Notes under the pieces: model-generated
What the model was told of the DNA's origin: nothing
The model's database searches: none
Seen by the model: the letters and a program-made list of their open reading frames with translations, nothing else
NCBI RefSeq assembly: GCF_022557175.1
Contig: NZ_CP092915.1
Span: 744,001-808,000, forward strand
Source of the DNA: Mycolicibacterium sp. YH-1
GTDB lineage: Bacteria > Actinomycetota > Actinomycetes > Mycobacteriales > Mycobacteriaceae
DNA length: 64,000 bases
Direction: 5' to 3'
In this document: positions 1-9,085 of the stretch, in pieces
Layout of the letters: every line of letters starts with the position of its first letter
Position numbering within the stretch: the stretch's first letter is position 1
Made by a program: the position numbers and the translations under genes

Positions 1-300
1 ATCGGCGTCAAGACCGGTATCGACTTCTTCGAGATCGCCGACGCCGCCGAGGACGTGGTTCGCCCTGCGATGCCCGCCGAGTGCCTGCTGGATCGCAATG
101 CGCTGATCATGGGCTATTCCGGGGTGTACTCCAGCTTCCTCAAGCACGCCATCCGCCAGTCCGAGCGCTACGGCGTTCCGGCGCATCAACTGCTGCACCG
201 TGCCGGTCAGCGCAAGCTCATCGGTGGCCAGGAAGACCAGCTCATCGACATCGCGCTGGAGATCAAGCGCGAGCAAGAGGCCGCAGCCACGGCTGGGTAG
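1..300 (+). CDS. hsaF: 4-hydroxy-2-oxovalerate aldolase, C-terminal part (5' end outside window)
   Basis: The frame is open from base 1 and ends at the TAG at 298-300, so only the last 99 residues are present. The visible part ([19 protein letters not shown], then [18 protein letters not shown], then [22 protein letters not shown]) is the C-terminal communication region of the BphI/DmpG/HsaF pyruvate-aldolase family. These enzymes cleave 4-hydroxy-2-oxoacids to pyruvate and an aldehyde that is channelled to a partner dehydrogenase. In mycobacteria the usual member is HsaF of cholesterol ring catabolism, which is why that symbol is used. The partner genes lie upstream of the window, so a paralogue from another meta-cleavage pathway cannot be excluded. 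The family call is secure and the exact pathway is inferred. Confidence 0.85.
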   Translation: MGVKTGIDFFEIADAAEDVVRPAMPAECLLDRNALIMGYSGVYSSFLKHAIRQSERYGVPAHQLLHRAGQRKLIGGQEDQLIDIALEIKREQEAAATAG

Positions 301-324
301 CCGTTGTTCGGTGCAAATCCTGTG

Positions 325-382
325 CCGAGTGTGAATCTGACGACGCTCCGATAGGTAATCGCGTCGCCAGATTCACACTCGG
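325..382. terminator. Long inverted repeat downstream of hsaF
   Basis: CCGAGTGTGAATCTG (325-339) is the exact reverse complement of CAGATTCACACTCGG (368-382). The pairing continues inward with CGACG (341-345) and CGTCG (362-366) after one mismatch. It lies 25 bases after the hsaF stop, so an intrinsic-type or processing hairpin is the simplest reading. No T-run follows (GATGAAAA), as is common for mycobacterial terminators. It could instead be a small repeat element or a binding site. Confidence 0.45.
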
Positions 383-495
383 GATGAAAAACTTTCGACT
401 CCCTGACACGCGAGCTGACCTGGGCGGACGCTTCCTCGTCCGCGCCGGGTCGGGTGTGCCGTGGTTTAGCCGACCCCGGTTCACGGTTAGGCCTA

Positions 496-521
496 GGTCT
501 GCGATCACCGCATCGCAGACC
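496..521 (+). promoter_or_regulatory. Perfect 10-bp inverted repeat before the hemophore RBS
   Basis: GGTCTGCGAT (496-505) and ATCGCAGACC (512-521) are perfect inverted copies around a 6-base spacer. The repeat ends 2-3 bases before the AGGGAGG ribosome-binding site (about 524-530) of the gene starting at 536. It could be a repressor operator or a leader-RNA hairpin next to the RBS. A GGTTAGGC core at 485-492 just upstream resembles half of an IdeR iron box, but the rest of that 19-mer matches poorly. Confidence 0.45.
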
Positions 522-535
522 GAAGGGAGGGTCGA

Positions 536-961
536 ATGACCCAGTACAAGATGACCGAAACGACCGTGCGACGCGGCCTGTACGGCATGCTCGCCGGCGG
601 CCTGCTCAGTGGCATCGCATCCGCAGCCATCGCCATGCCGATGGCCAATGCCGAGCCCACCGAGCCCGCGCAGCCCACCGCCGGTTCGTGCTCCGTGAGC
701 GATATGGCCACGACACAGAGTTCAGTGTCTGCGCTGATGAGCACATACCTGCAGGCTCACCCTGAGACCGACCAGGAACTCTCGGACATCGCCAAGCAGC
801 CGGTGTCCCAGGCCACGCAGTCCTACCGCGCGTACTTCGCGGAGAACTCGCAGGTGGCCGATGAGTTGCGGGATATCCAGCAGCCCGTGACGGACCTGGC
901 CAGCCAGTGCGGCACCCAGGTGACACCGAATTTGGTCACCGACGCGCTGAAGACCGCCTAG
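536..961 (+). CDS. Small secreted hemophore-like (MHB family) protein
   Basis: This 141-residue protein has an N-terminal signal peptide: basic start, hydrophobic stretch at about residues 14-34, and a likely cleavage after ANA near residue 39. The mature part has two cysteines (C52 and about C125) that probably form a disulfide. It is otherwise helical and contains paired motifs of the type 'YLQAHPETDQELSDI' and 'YFAENSQVADELRDI ... LASQCG'. This two-cysteine, helical pattern is that of the mycobacterial haem-binding hemophore / hemophore-related family, whose members scavenge haem outside the cell. The start at 536 is supported by a strong AGGGAGG ribosome-binding site. The gene is isolated, ends in a strong terminator and has an inverted repeat in its leader. 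Haem binding is inferred from the family pattern. Confidence 0.7.
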   Translation: MTQYKMTETTVRRGLYGMLAGGLLSGIASAAIAMPMANAEPTEPAQPTAGSCSVSDMATTQSSVSALMSTYLQAHPETDQELSDIAKQPVSQATQSYRAYFAENSQVADELRDIQQPVTDLASQCGTQVTPNLVTDALKTA

Positions 962-992
962 TCGCTGACCGCATGTCCTGAGTGAGTTCAGG

Positions 993-1037
993 AAGAGCCC
1001 ACCGCGTCGATCCCTCTAGACGCGGTGGGCTCTTTCG
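993..1037 (+). terminator. Strong intrinsic terminator
   Basis: AAGAGCCCACCGCG (993-1006) pairs perfectly with CGCGGTGGGCTCTT (1021-1034) around a 14-base loop. A short T-rich tail (TTTCG) follows. It lies 32 bases after the stop of the hemophore-like gene and isolates it from the next gene. Confidence 0.85.
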
Positions 1038-1133
1038 TGTCCGGACACAGGACGGTGAGATGGCAGCGTTTTCAATTAGCTGTTTGGCGTTTCCGCCTTG
1101 ACCGGGCAGGGGTTGATAGTGTTTCCTGGTGTC

Positions 1134-2540
1134 ATGTCACAACACCGTCGGCCTGGTAAGTCCATGTTAAAGACCGTTTGCCGCTCCGGCAGTGTTGGGA
1201 TCGCCACGGTTGGTGCAGGAGCGTTGCTGCTGGGTGGGCACGGGGCACTCGCGGCCGAGTCCGGCCAGGGCGCCATGCCGGAGGTTCAGACCACGGCGAA
1301 CGCCAGCTTCTACCGCCTCTTCCCGTGGGCGGTCGCGCCGTCGCCGTCGACGAGCACCACGGGTGCTGCGGCCGTGTCGGCAGTCGTCACCGATGCCGCC
1401 GCCGGCGTGCGGGGCGCCCTCCAGACCGTCAACCAGCTCGGTCCGATCAAGTTCAACCTGGACTCGCTGAGGTCGCTCAGCGCCAGTGGACCACCGCCCG
1501 GCAGCACCGCCGGCACGGCCAACTACACCCAGATGGATCAGTGGATGGCCGGCGTCACCGGATTGATCAGCAGCACCGGCGCGCTGGGCTTCACAGACAA
1601 CGCTGTGTCCTACGACCCCTACGTGGCCACCCACGCCGGCGTCCTGCAGATGGCCAACCGAGTCGGCCCGTTCGTCTTCGACCTCAACGTGCTCAAGGCC
1701 ATCGGCTTCACTCAGGCCCCGACCGGCCAGGCCGGTGTGAACGGTCAGCCGGACAACTTCAGCTCGGTGGACATCGGGCGGTGGACGGCCGGAATTCCCG
1801 GAGTGTTCACCAATTCCGGTACCACGGGCTTCGTCACCTACCAGGACTTCGCCAACGGACCCTTCTACGACTACCGCGTCGGTGGCCTGCACACCGTCAC
1901 CCAGATCGGTCCGATGACCTTCGAATTCAAATTCCTGCCGTACGTCAAGACCGGTCTCCTCCTCCCGCCCACCCTCTCCTTCGGACTGGCGCCCGGCATG
2001 ACGGCCGCCAACACTCCGTTCGCGCTCTTCACCCCGCCGACACCCGGGGTGGTCCAGCCCAATGGCGGACTTCCGGTTCCACCAGCCGTTGCGGCACCGG
2101 CACCGGCACCGGCACCGGCACCGGCACCGGCACCGGCACCGGCGGCTGTCGCTGCAGAGCCGGAGCCTGCTGCAGCGCCCGAGCCCGCTGCGCCAGCTGA
2201 GCGCGCCGCGACCAGCAGCGACGCGTTGGCGCAGGACTCCGTTGAGGAGACCTCGGCGCCCGAGACCACCCAGATCTCCGCCAAGAAGCCTGCGACCGTG
2301 ATACCCGGCGTCAACGGGGCCCCGCTGGCCAAGCCGCCGACGACCGCGAAAACCGGTGCGTCGGGGAGTAACCCGTTCAAGCCGATCAAGGACATGATCA
2401 CCAACGGAATCGGCGCCATCACCGGTAAGCGCCCGACGGCAGCACCCAGCGACACCGCCACGTCAGGCGCTCAGGGCTCGGACGGCGGATCCAATGGGGG
2501 TTCGGGGTCCGGCGGCGGCACGGACTCCGGAGCCGAGTGA
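1134..2540 (+). CDS. Secreted Ala/Pro/Gly-rich protein of unknown function
   Basis: I do not recognise a family. With the start at 1134 the protein is 468 residues. An N-terminal hydrophobic stretch (SVGIATVGAGALLLGGHGALA) ending in ALA-AE looks like a signal peptide. The body has loosely repeated units around the phrases 'VNQLGPIKFNLD', 'ANRVGPFVFDLN' and 'VTQIGPMTFEFK', each about 85-95 residues apart, suggesting three related beta-type repeats. A low-complexity tail follows, with an Ala-Pro run, then acidic/Pro/Ala and Gly/Ser-rich segments typical of cell-wall-spanning or disordered regions. No convincing ribosome-binding site precedes 1134. A TAGTGT hexamer at 1117-1122 would fit a leaderless transcript starting near the ATG. 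Alternative starts are 1098 and 1164. Confidence 0.6.
   Translation: MSQHRRPGKSMLKTVCRSGSVGIATVGAGALLLGGHGALAAESGQGAMPEVQTTANASFYRLFPWAVAPSPSTSTTGAAAVSAVVTDAAAGVRGALQTVNQLGPIKFNLDSLRSLSASGPPPGSTAGTANYTQMDQWMAGVTGLISSTGALGFTDNAVSYDPYVATHAGVLQMANRVGPFVFDLNVLKAIGFTQAPTGQAGVNGQPDNFSSVDIGRWTAGIPGVFTNSGTTGFVTYQDFANGPFYDYRVGGLHTVTQIGPMTFEFKFLPYVKTGLLLPPTLSFGLAPGMTAANTPFALFTPPTPGVVQPNGGLPVPPAVAAPAPAPAPAPAPAPAPAAVAAEPEPAAAPEPAAPAERAATSSDALAQDSVEETSAPETTQISAKKPATVIPGVNGAPLAKPPTTAKTGASGSNPFKPIKDMITNGIGAITGKRPTAAPSDTATSGAQGSDGGSNGGSGSGGGTDSGAE
2093..2140 (+). repeat. Hexanucleotide repeat (GGCACC x8)
   Basis: Eight consecutive GGCACC units encode an alternating Pro-Ala run inside the secreted protein at 1134-2540. 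Because the unit is 6 bp, changes in copy number keep the frame and would only lengthen or shorten the linker. Confidence 0.9.
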
Positions 2541-2590
2541 CTTGAGCTGCCCGTTCTGATCCCGTCGGACCGAGCGGGCAGGATGGCCTC

Positions 2591-4678
2591 ATGGCGACCC
2601 GCGAACAGGCTCAGACCCTCCTCGAGCAGTTGGCCGGGCCACAGGCGACACTGCGAGACGACCAGTGGACGGCCATCGAGGCGCTCGTCGTGCACGGTCG
2701 CCAGGCGCTCGTCGTCCAGCGCACCGGCTGGGGCAAGTCCGCGGTCTACTTCATCGCCGCGAAGCTCCTCCGTGCTCAGGGGCGCGGCCCGACGGTCATC
2801 GTGTCGCCGCTGTTGGCACTCATGCGCAACCAGGTCGTCGCCGCTGAGCGGGCCGGTGTGCGCGCGGCGACGATCAACTCGAGCAATGTCGCCGACTGGC
2901 AGGATGTGCATCGCGCCGTCGGGGCGGGTGAGCTGGACGTGCTGCTGGTCAGCCCGGAACGGCTGAACAACCCGGACTTCCGCGACCAGGTGCTTCCGGA
3001 GTTGGCGCGTGACGCGGGCCTTGTCGTGATCGACGAGGCGCACTGCGTGTCGGACTGGGGTCACGACTTCCGGCCCGACTACCGGCGCATTCGCACGCTG
3101 ATCGGAGAGCTGGGCAGCGGCATACCGGTGTTGGCGACCACCGCCACGGCCAATGACCGAGTGGTCGAGGATGTCCGAAGCCAGCTCGGTGTCGGCGGGC
3201 GCGACACCCTGGTACTGCGTGGTGGCCTGGATCGCGAGTCGCTGAGGCTGGCCGTCGTGAAGGCGGGCAACCCCGCGCAGCGTGCGGCATGGCTTGCCGC
3301 GCACATGGAGTCGCTGCCGGGTTCTGGAATCATCTACACGCTGACGGTGGCGCAGGCCAACGATGTCGCGGCCATGCTGCGCGACCGTGGGCACGCGGTT
3401 GCCTCCTACACCGGTGCCACCGAGGCGGCCGAACGCGAACAGCTGGAATCCGATCTCCTCGACAACAGGGTCAAGGCGCTGGTGGCCACGTCCGCGTTGG
3501 GCATGGGCTTCGACAAGCCAGACCTCGGCTTCGTCGTGCACCTCGGCGCGCCGCCATCACCGATCGCCTACTACCAGCAGGTGGGCCGTGCTGGCCGTTC
3601 CACCGAGAGCGCTGAGGTCGTGCTGTTGCCCGGTGCCGAGGACCGTGACGTCTGGCGCTTCTTCGCCTCGGTGGCGTTCCCGTCCGAGGCCATGGTGCGC
3701 AACGTTATTCGTGCACTGGAGCCTGACCGGGCACAGTCCACTCCTGCGCTCGAGCCCCTGGTCGACATGGGCAGGACGCGGTTGGAGATGGTGCTGAAGG
3801 TGCTCGACGTCGACGGTGCTGTGCGTCGTGTGAAGGGCGGCTGGATCAGCACCGGCGAGTCTTGGGACTACGACGAGGACCGCTATCGCAGGCTCGACGA
3901 GGCGCGCACCAGGGAGCAGCAGGCGATGCTCGACTACCTGGACACAGATGAGTGCCGGATGACGTTCCTGCGCAGCCAGCTCAACGATCCCGAACTCGCA
4001 GCCGACGATCGCTGCGGCAGGTGTGACAACTGTGCCGGCGCGCACTACGACTCACACGTGGACCCGTCCGCCGCGGAGGACACACGGGCGCGGTTGATGC
4101 GTCCCGGTGTCGACGTCACGCCGCGCAAGCAGTGGCCATCAGGTCTGAGCAAGCTCGGAGTCACGTTGAGCGGCAAGATCTCCGACGGTCCCGCCTCGGG
4201 CCGGGTGATCGGCAGGATGACGGATCTGGGCTGGGGTGCGCGCCTGCGCCAGGTGCTCGATGAGCCCGACGCCGACGTTCCCGACGACGTGGTGCGCGCC
4301 GCGGTGGGCGTGCTTGCTGCGTGGAAATGGGAGACCAGGCCGACGGCGGTCATGGGACTGGACTCCGAACGGCACCCGAAGCTCATTGCCTCGCTGACAC
4401 GGCGGCTGGCGGAGGTGGGCCGGCTCGAGCATCTGGGCGTGCTGCGCTACGGCATGGAGCGCAGACCCGTTACCGCAGCCAACTCCGCCTACCGAGTTGC
4501 CGCCCTCAATGGCTCGTGGGATCCGCCGGACACCGGCCTGCTTGCGACGCTCGAGGGGCCGGTGCTGCTGGTCGACGATCTGATCGATACCGGTTGGACC
4601 ATGACAATGGCGACGCGTGTGCTGCGCCAGGCCGGCGCAACCGAGGTCCTGCCATTCGCTGTGGCGGCGGTCAGCTAG
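2591..4678 (+). CDS. rqlH: RqlH-type RecQ-like DNA helicase with C-terminal PRTase-like domain
   Basis: This 695-residue superfamily 2 helicase has a Walker A motif RTGWGKS (K49), a DEAH box (D148-H151, inside VIDEAHCVSDWGHDFRPDY), the helicase C lobe ending in QQVGRAGR, and a zinc-binding tetracysteine cluster at C455, C475, C478 and C481. There is no HRDC domain. The last part carries LLVDDLIDTGWT (about residue 660), a PRPP-binding-like loop of phosphoribosyltransferases. RecQ core, zinc cluster and PRTase-like tail are, from memory, the layout of Mycobacterium smegmatis RqlH, a 3'-5' translocase and helicase of similar length (about 691 residues). The ATG at 2591 has an AGGA about 10 bases upstream. 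It is a stand-alone gene, probably in DNA repair, with no evident link to the NRPS cluster. Confidence 0.85.
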   Translation: MATREQAQTLLEQLAGPQATLRDDQWTAIEALVVHGRQALVVQRTGWGKSAVYFIAAKLLRAQGRGPTVIVSPLLALMRNQVVAAERAGVRAATINSSNVADWQDVHRAVGAGELDVLLVSPERLNNPDFRDQVLPELARDAGLVVIDEAHCVSDWGHDFRPDYRRIRTLIGELGSGIPVLATTATANDRVVEDVRSQLGVGGRDTLVLRGGLDRESLRLAVVKAGNPAQRAAWLAAHMESLPGSGIIYTLTVAQANDVAAMLRDRGHAVASYTGATEAAEREQLESDLLDNRVKALVATSALGMGFDKPDLGFVVHLGAPPSPIAYYQQVGRAGRSTESAEVVLLPGAEDRDVWRFFASVAFPSEAMVRNVIRALEPDRAQSTPALEPLVDMGRTRLEMVLKVLDVDGAVRRVKGGWISTGESWDYDEDRYRRLDEARTREQQAMLDYLDTDECRMTFLRSQLNDPELAADDRCGRCDNCAGAHYDSHVDPSAAEDTRARLMRPGVDVTPRKQWPSGLSKLGVTLSGKISDGPASGRVIGRMTDLGWGARLRQVLDEPDADVPDDVVRAAVGVLAAWKWETRPTAVMGLDSERHPKLIASLTRRLAEVGRLEHLGVLRYGMERRPVTAANSAYRVAALNGSWDPPDTGLLATLEGPVLLVDDLIDTGWTMTMATRVLRQAGATEVLPFAVAAVS

Positions 4679-5014
4679 CGCAGACTTCGGCGCGAAAGGT
4701 GTTTGCGGACGCAAAGTATGTAGCGATCTGAACTGTGCGATTCATCCGCGCCTAGTTAGACATGCTTGGCTAACGACTGCGTTTTGTGTGGCGCCTGACT
4801 TTTGTTAATCAAGGGCCTTACCCGCGCTCAATCGAATTTGCTGGTACTCGAGGTGCTCTGCGCAGCCCCAGCCCTCGCAGGGCTGTCGCATGTCCAGCCG
4901 GATCGGAGCACGCAGGCGACGTCTCTGGGCGGGGTCGCATCGGGTGTCCTGTGATATCGGAACAACTGTGAACCCGCAGCGAGGTTTGCGGCCGCAGGCC
5001 GTCGGCGCCGACAC
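4679..5014. other. Intergenic region between convergent genes
   Basis: No credible coding sequence is seen. The region lies between the helicase (+) and the DUF2505 gene (-), which converge. It contains small hairpins: TTTGC/GCAAA at 4702-4715 and CAGCCCT/AGGGCTG at 4869-4885. Either could help terminate transcription, but neither has a T-run. The part around 4720-4850 is visibly richer in A/T than its surroundings. Confidence 0.5.
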
Positions 5015-5518
5015 TCAGACGCGCTCCTGGATCCACGCCGTCGTGAAGCGCTGCATGGCGGAGATGTTCTGAACCAACAGGCGGCCCATGATGCCCTCAA
5101 CCGCACCGCCGATCATGGGGACCCTAAACTGAACGGTGGCTGTGCATTTCATGTGCGATCCGTTCGGAGTCGGTGCCAGCAGAGCCGTGCCGGCCCCGGA
5201 CCCCGGCGCTCCGTCAGGTACCACGCTGACCTGCCCGCGAACCCGGCCGTCACCGATCGGGCTCCATGTCTCGTTCTGCACAACCCGCCATTCGCGGGGA
5301 AAGAACTTTGCGGCCGGTCCCGGGAGCTTGTCGTGGTGCATCTCCTTGACGACGACCGCCGTCACGGCGCCATCGGAGTCGACGGTCAACGAGTCCAGGC
5401 TGCCGAGGCCGCCGAAAGTCTCCAGCCGCGCCAGCCAGTAGGCCCTCTCTCCGAACGCGTGGTGGATTTGCTCGACGGTGGCCGGCGAGTTGACCGAGAA
5501 GTCGAATGACCGCGACAC
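5015..5518 (-). CDS. DUF2505 (SRPBCC-like) family protein
   Basis: The 167-residue product has no signal peptide or membrane segment. The opening 'FDFSVNSPATVEQIHHAFGERAYWLARL', a central beta-rich part and an ending 'GGAVEGIMGRLLVQNISAMQRFTTAWI' are the pattern of the actinobacterial DUF2505 family. That family is thought to adopt a helix-grip (START/SRPBCC-like) fold that could bind a hydrophobic ligand. Its biochemical role is unknown. It is divergent from the NRPS operon with about 200 bp between them, so it may share a control region, but nothing in the sequence ties it to lipopeptide synthesis. Confidence 0.75.
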   Translation of the reverse strand: MSRSFDFSVNSPATVEQIHHAFGERAYWLARLETFGGLGSLDSLTVDSDGAVTAVVVKEMHHDKLPGPAAKFFPREWRVVQNETWSPIGDGRVRGQVSVVPDGAPGSGAGTALLAPTPNGSHMKCTATVQFRVPMIGGAVEGIMGRLLVQNISAMQRFTTAWIQERV

Positions 5519-5714
5519 AGCAACAGCGTATTCCTGGATTGACGATTTCTACACCCCCGCTGAAAGAAGTCGATATGCTGACATGCTGCAATAGAAGCGT
5601 CATAGCTGGGTGGGGCCGCGGGGGCGGACAGCGTGATGCAGGGCATTGGGGGCAATCGCCTTGTATCCGGGAGCGCTGGTCGATTTCAAGGTCCACCCAA
5701 GGGGGGAGGACCGC
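5519..5714 (+). promoter_or_regulatory. Divergent promoter region upstream of the NRPS operon
   Basis: This is the only non-coding space in front of the NRPS operon of about 47 kb, so its promoter should lie here together with that of the DUF2505 gene. TTGACG at 5539-5544 resembles a -35 element, but no good TANNNT lies at the right distance. A short direct repeat (ATGCTG at 5575 and 5583) is visible. The region ends in a very strong GGGGGGAGGA ribosome-binding site (5701-5710). Confidence 0.4.
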
Positions 5715-5939
5715 GTGAGTATCAATCCGTTCGACGATGAAAATGGAACCTTTGTCGTCTTGGTCAATGACGAGGAGCAACACAGCCTCTGGCCGACCTT
5801 CGCCGATGTGCCTGACGGCTGGAGGCAGGTCTATGGGGAAGCAGACCGCGCTGCGTGTTTGGACTACATCGAACAGAACTGGCCCGATATCCGGCCGAAG
5901 AGTCTGCGCGAGAGGCTGGCCCGAGGGCCAGCGGTCTAA
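5715..5939 (+). CDS. mbtH: MbtH-like NRPS accessory protein
   Basis: This 74-residue protein begins (V)[19 protein letters not shown] and continues with the family signature SLWP (in '[17 protein letters not shown]') and '[21 protein letters not shown]'. MbtH-like proteins bind NRPS adenylation domains and are often needed for their solubility or activity. The GTG at 5715 is chosen over the in-frame ATG at 5646 because it follows a strong GGGGGGAGGA site and matches the normal family start. It is the first gene of the NRPS operon, 53 bp before NRPS1. The symbol names the family; this is not the mycobactin locus. Confidence 0.93.
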   Translation: MSINPFDDENGTFVVLVNDEEQHSLWPTFADVPDGWRQVYGEADRAACLDYIEQNWPDIRPKSLRERLARGPAV

Positions 5940-5992
5940 CAGGTAATGGCCATGGGGGGCATGGTTAGTACATATCGCGGTGGGGGAGCCCG

Positions 5993-8900
5993 ATGCAGGT
6001 TGACGACTGGACACTGCCTGTAACACGTGCACAGCTAGATATCTGGCTGGCGCAGGAAACTGCTCACTCGGGCACGGGGTGGCAGCTCGGCTTGTTCGTG
6101 AGGATCGATGGTGCGGTAGAACGAGATGCCCTGGAATGGGCCATCCGTCGAGTGATACAAGAGGCAGAGCCGGTCAGGGCCGCGTTCTCCGAGGTGGATG
6201 GCCAGGTCTTCCAGAGGGTGCTTGACCACCCGGATGTCGAGTTGGTCTTCCACGACCTGACCGGTTCTCGCGATCCCATGCAGGAAGCCCGCGAGGTGGC
6301 GTCCTCGATTCAACGCACGCTCATGCCATTGACCGGTCCCCTGTTCAAATTTGCACTGTTCCAGACGCAAGCCGAGGAATTCTGTCTGTTCGCGTGCTGC
6401 CACCACATCGTCCTGGATGGATCCGGTATTGCGCTGGTTGGCCATCGGATTGCATCTGTCTACTCGGCGGTCGTCGCTGGTGCACCCATTGACCCTGCAT
6501 TGTTCGGCTCGCTGTCTGACCTGGTTGACTGCGAATCGGAGTACGAGGCGTCCGCTGAGTATCTCGAGGATCAGGGGTATTGGAGTCGAAACCTTCCCCA
6601 GGAAGACGCACCAGATCGGCCGACCGCCGCCGCGGGCGACAGTGACTCGTTCTGGCCGTCAGCGCCGGTGCAACTGGATCCGGTGGTCCTTCGCGGGGCC
6701 GAGGAGTTGTCTGAAGCATGGAACGTCCCTCGATCAGCGGTCCTCACCGCCGCGTGCGCACTCCTGGTGCGTGGCTGGCGAGCCGAGGGCTCAGAGGTAG
6801 TACTCGACTTCCCCGTCAGCCGGCGTGTGCACCCCGCGCTGAAGACACTTCCCGGAATGGTGGCGGGGGTTGTCCCACTGGTGATTTCGGTGCCGCCGGA
6901 ATCCTCGGTTGCGAGTTTCTGTCAGCACGTCGACAGCCGGATACGGGAAGCCCTTCTGCATCAACGCTTCCCGGTTCACGCACTTGAACGCAGAGTCGAT
7001 TCCCACGGACCTGGCTGGCTCGCCAATCGGGTCAACGTCAACTTTCTGCCATCCACATTCACCTTGGACTTCGGTGGTGCGGCGGCGACGGCGGAATTGA
7101 CCAATGCCGGAATGGTGGGTGGCTTCGGGCTGATCTTCTCGGGCGCCGGCAGTCAGCTCTTTCTCAGCACCATGGGCACCGGGCAACCGTTCTCGAACTT
7201 TGAGGTCTCGGATTTGGCGAGACGGTTTGAGCGGGTGTTGGAGTCGATGGTGGTGGATCCGGGGCGGTTGTTGTCGTCGGTGGATGTGCTCGACGGGGCT
7301 GAGCGTGAGCGCTTGGATGGGCTCGGTCATCGTGCGGTGTTGACCGAGTCGGTGGCGGGGGTGTCGATTCCGACTCTGTTCGCGGCGCAGGTTCTGCACG
7401 CACCGGATGCGGTGGCGGTCAGTTGTGCGGGTGCCTCGTTGTCGTATCGGGAGTTGGATGAGGCCTCGAATCGGTTGGCGCACTTGTTGGTGGGGTTGGG
7501 TGCGGGGCCGGGTCGGTGTGTGGCGTTGTTGTTGAATCGGTCGGTTGAGGCGATCGTGTCGATTCTGGCGGTGTTGAAGTCTGGTGCGGCGTATCTGCCG
7601 ATTGATCCGGCTCATCCTGATGCGCGGGTGCAGTTCATGCTCGCTGACGCGGCGCCGGTTGCGGCGATCACCTCGGCGGGTTTGGCGCATCGTTTGGCTG
7701 GGTGTGGGGTGGTGGTCGTTGATGTCGGGGATCGGCGTATCGGGGGGTGTCCCAGTAGTGGGTTGCCGGGTCCGGCTGCTGATGATGTCGCGCATGTCAT
7801 TTACACGTCGGGGACCACGGGTGTGCCCAAGGGTGTTGCGGTCACCCATCAGAATGTGACTCGGCTCTTCGAGGGTCTTGATGTGGGTGTGGTGTTGGGT
7901 CCGGGGCAGGTGTGGGCGCAGTGTTCGTCGTTGGCCTTTGACTTCTCGGTGTGGGAGATCTGGGGTGCGCTGCTGCATGGGGGCCGGTTGGTGGTGGTGC
8001 CCGAGGATCTGACGCGCTCTCCGCGGGATCTACAGGCCCTTCTCACACGTGAGCGGGTCAGTGTGTTGAGTCAGACCCCCTCAGCGGTGGGGATGCTGTG
8101 CCCGGATGGGTTGGAGTCGGCGGCGTTGATGGTGGCCGCCGAACCGTGCCCGCTCGATGTGGTGGACCGGTGGGCGCCGGGTCGGGTGATGATCAACGGC
8201 TATGGGCCGACGGAGACCACGGTGTATGCCACGATCAGCGCCCCGTTGGCTCCTGGTGCGGGTGTGGTGCCGATCGGATTGCCGGTGCCGGGTGCGGCGT
8301 TGTTTGTGCTGGATGGCTGGTTGCGGGAGGTGCCGGTCGGGGTGGTCGGTGAGTTGTATGTGGCCGGTCGCGGTGTCGGGGTGGGTTATGTGCGGCGCCC
8401 GTCGTTGACGGGTTCACGGTTTGTGGCCTGCCCGTTCGCACCCGGCACCCGGATGTATCGGACCGGGGATCTGGTGTCCTGGGGTGGCGATGGGCAGTTG
8501 CGCTATGCCGGCCGTGCTGATGAGCAGGTCAAGATCCGCGGTTACCGCATCGAGCTCGGGGAGATTCAAACAGCTCTGGCTGATCTGGAGGGTGTGGCGC
8601 AGGCGGTGGTGATCGTTCGGGAGGATCAGCCCGGCGACTTACGTCTCGTCGGCTACGTCACCGAGTCGGTCACTGGCACTGTGGATTCGGCGACGATACG
8701 CGCGGCACTGGCTGAGCGGCTTCCGGCTTATATGGTGCCCGCGGCCGTGGTGAGCCTGGAGGCCTTGCCGTTGACGGTCAACGGCAAGCTCGACAAGAAG
8801 GCGTTGCCGGCACCGGAGTACATCGATGTCGACCGGTACCGTGCTCCGAGCACTGCGACCGAGGAGATCCTGGCCGGCATCTACGCCCGGGTTCTGGGCC

Positions 8901-9085
8901 TGGAGCGGGTCGGGGTCGATGACTCCTTCTTCGACCTGGGTGGGGACTCCCTGTCGGCGATGCGTCTGATTGCCGCGGTCAACACCAGCTTGGACGCCGA
9001 CCTCGCGGTGCGCAGCCTGTTCGACACACCCACCGTGGCCCAACTGGCACCACACATCAGCGCGGGCTCGGGTGGGCGTGAACCA
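5993..9085 (+). other. NRPS module 1 (starter C-A-T)
   Basis: The starter C domain occupies about residues 5-430 and the A domain about 449-935, with the P-loop [11 protein letters not shown] near residue 603 and GYGPTETT near 736; the carrier serine is S986. Read by eye against GrsA positions, the specificity residues are D-F-W-S-M-A-G-V-Y-K. I know no firm substrate for this code. A small aliphatic residue is a guess based on the fortuitine comparison. Confidence 0.75.

Noticed and set aside
4720..4860. A possible tRNA or small RNA in the gap after the helicase.
   Set aside because: No cloverleaf, no T-loop motif and no promoter-terminator pair could be found by eye.
5646..5714. A longer MbtH-like protein starting at ATG 5646.
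   Set aside because: The added 23 residues have no family counterpart, and the strong ribosome-binding site sits directly before GTG 5715.
6791..7978. Long open frames on the minus strand opposite A domains (up to about 400 residues, repeated at 14672, 17495, 44991 and elsewhere).
   Set aside because: They mirror the repeated A-domain DNA in a high-GC gene, are Arg/His/Pro-rich with no recognisable motifs, and recur only because the sense strand repeats.
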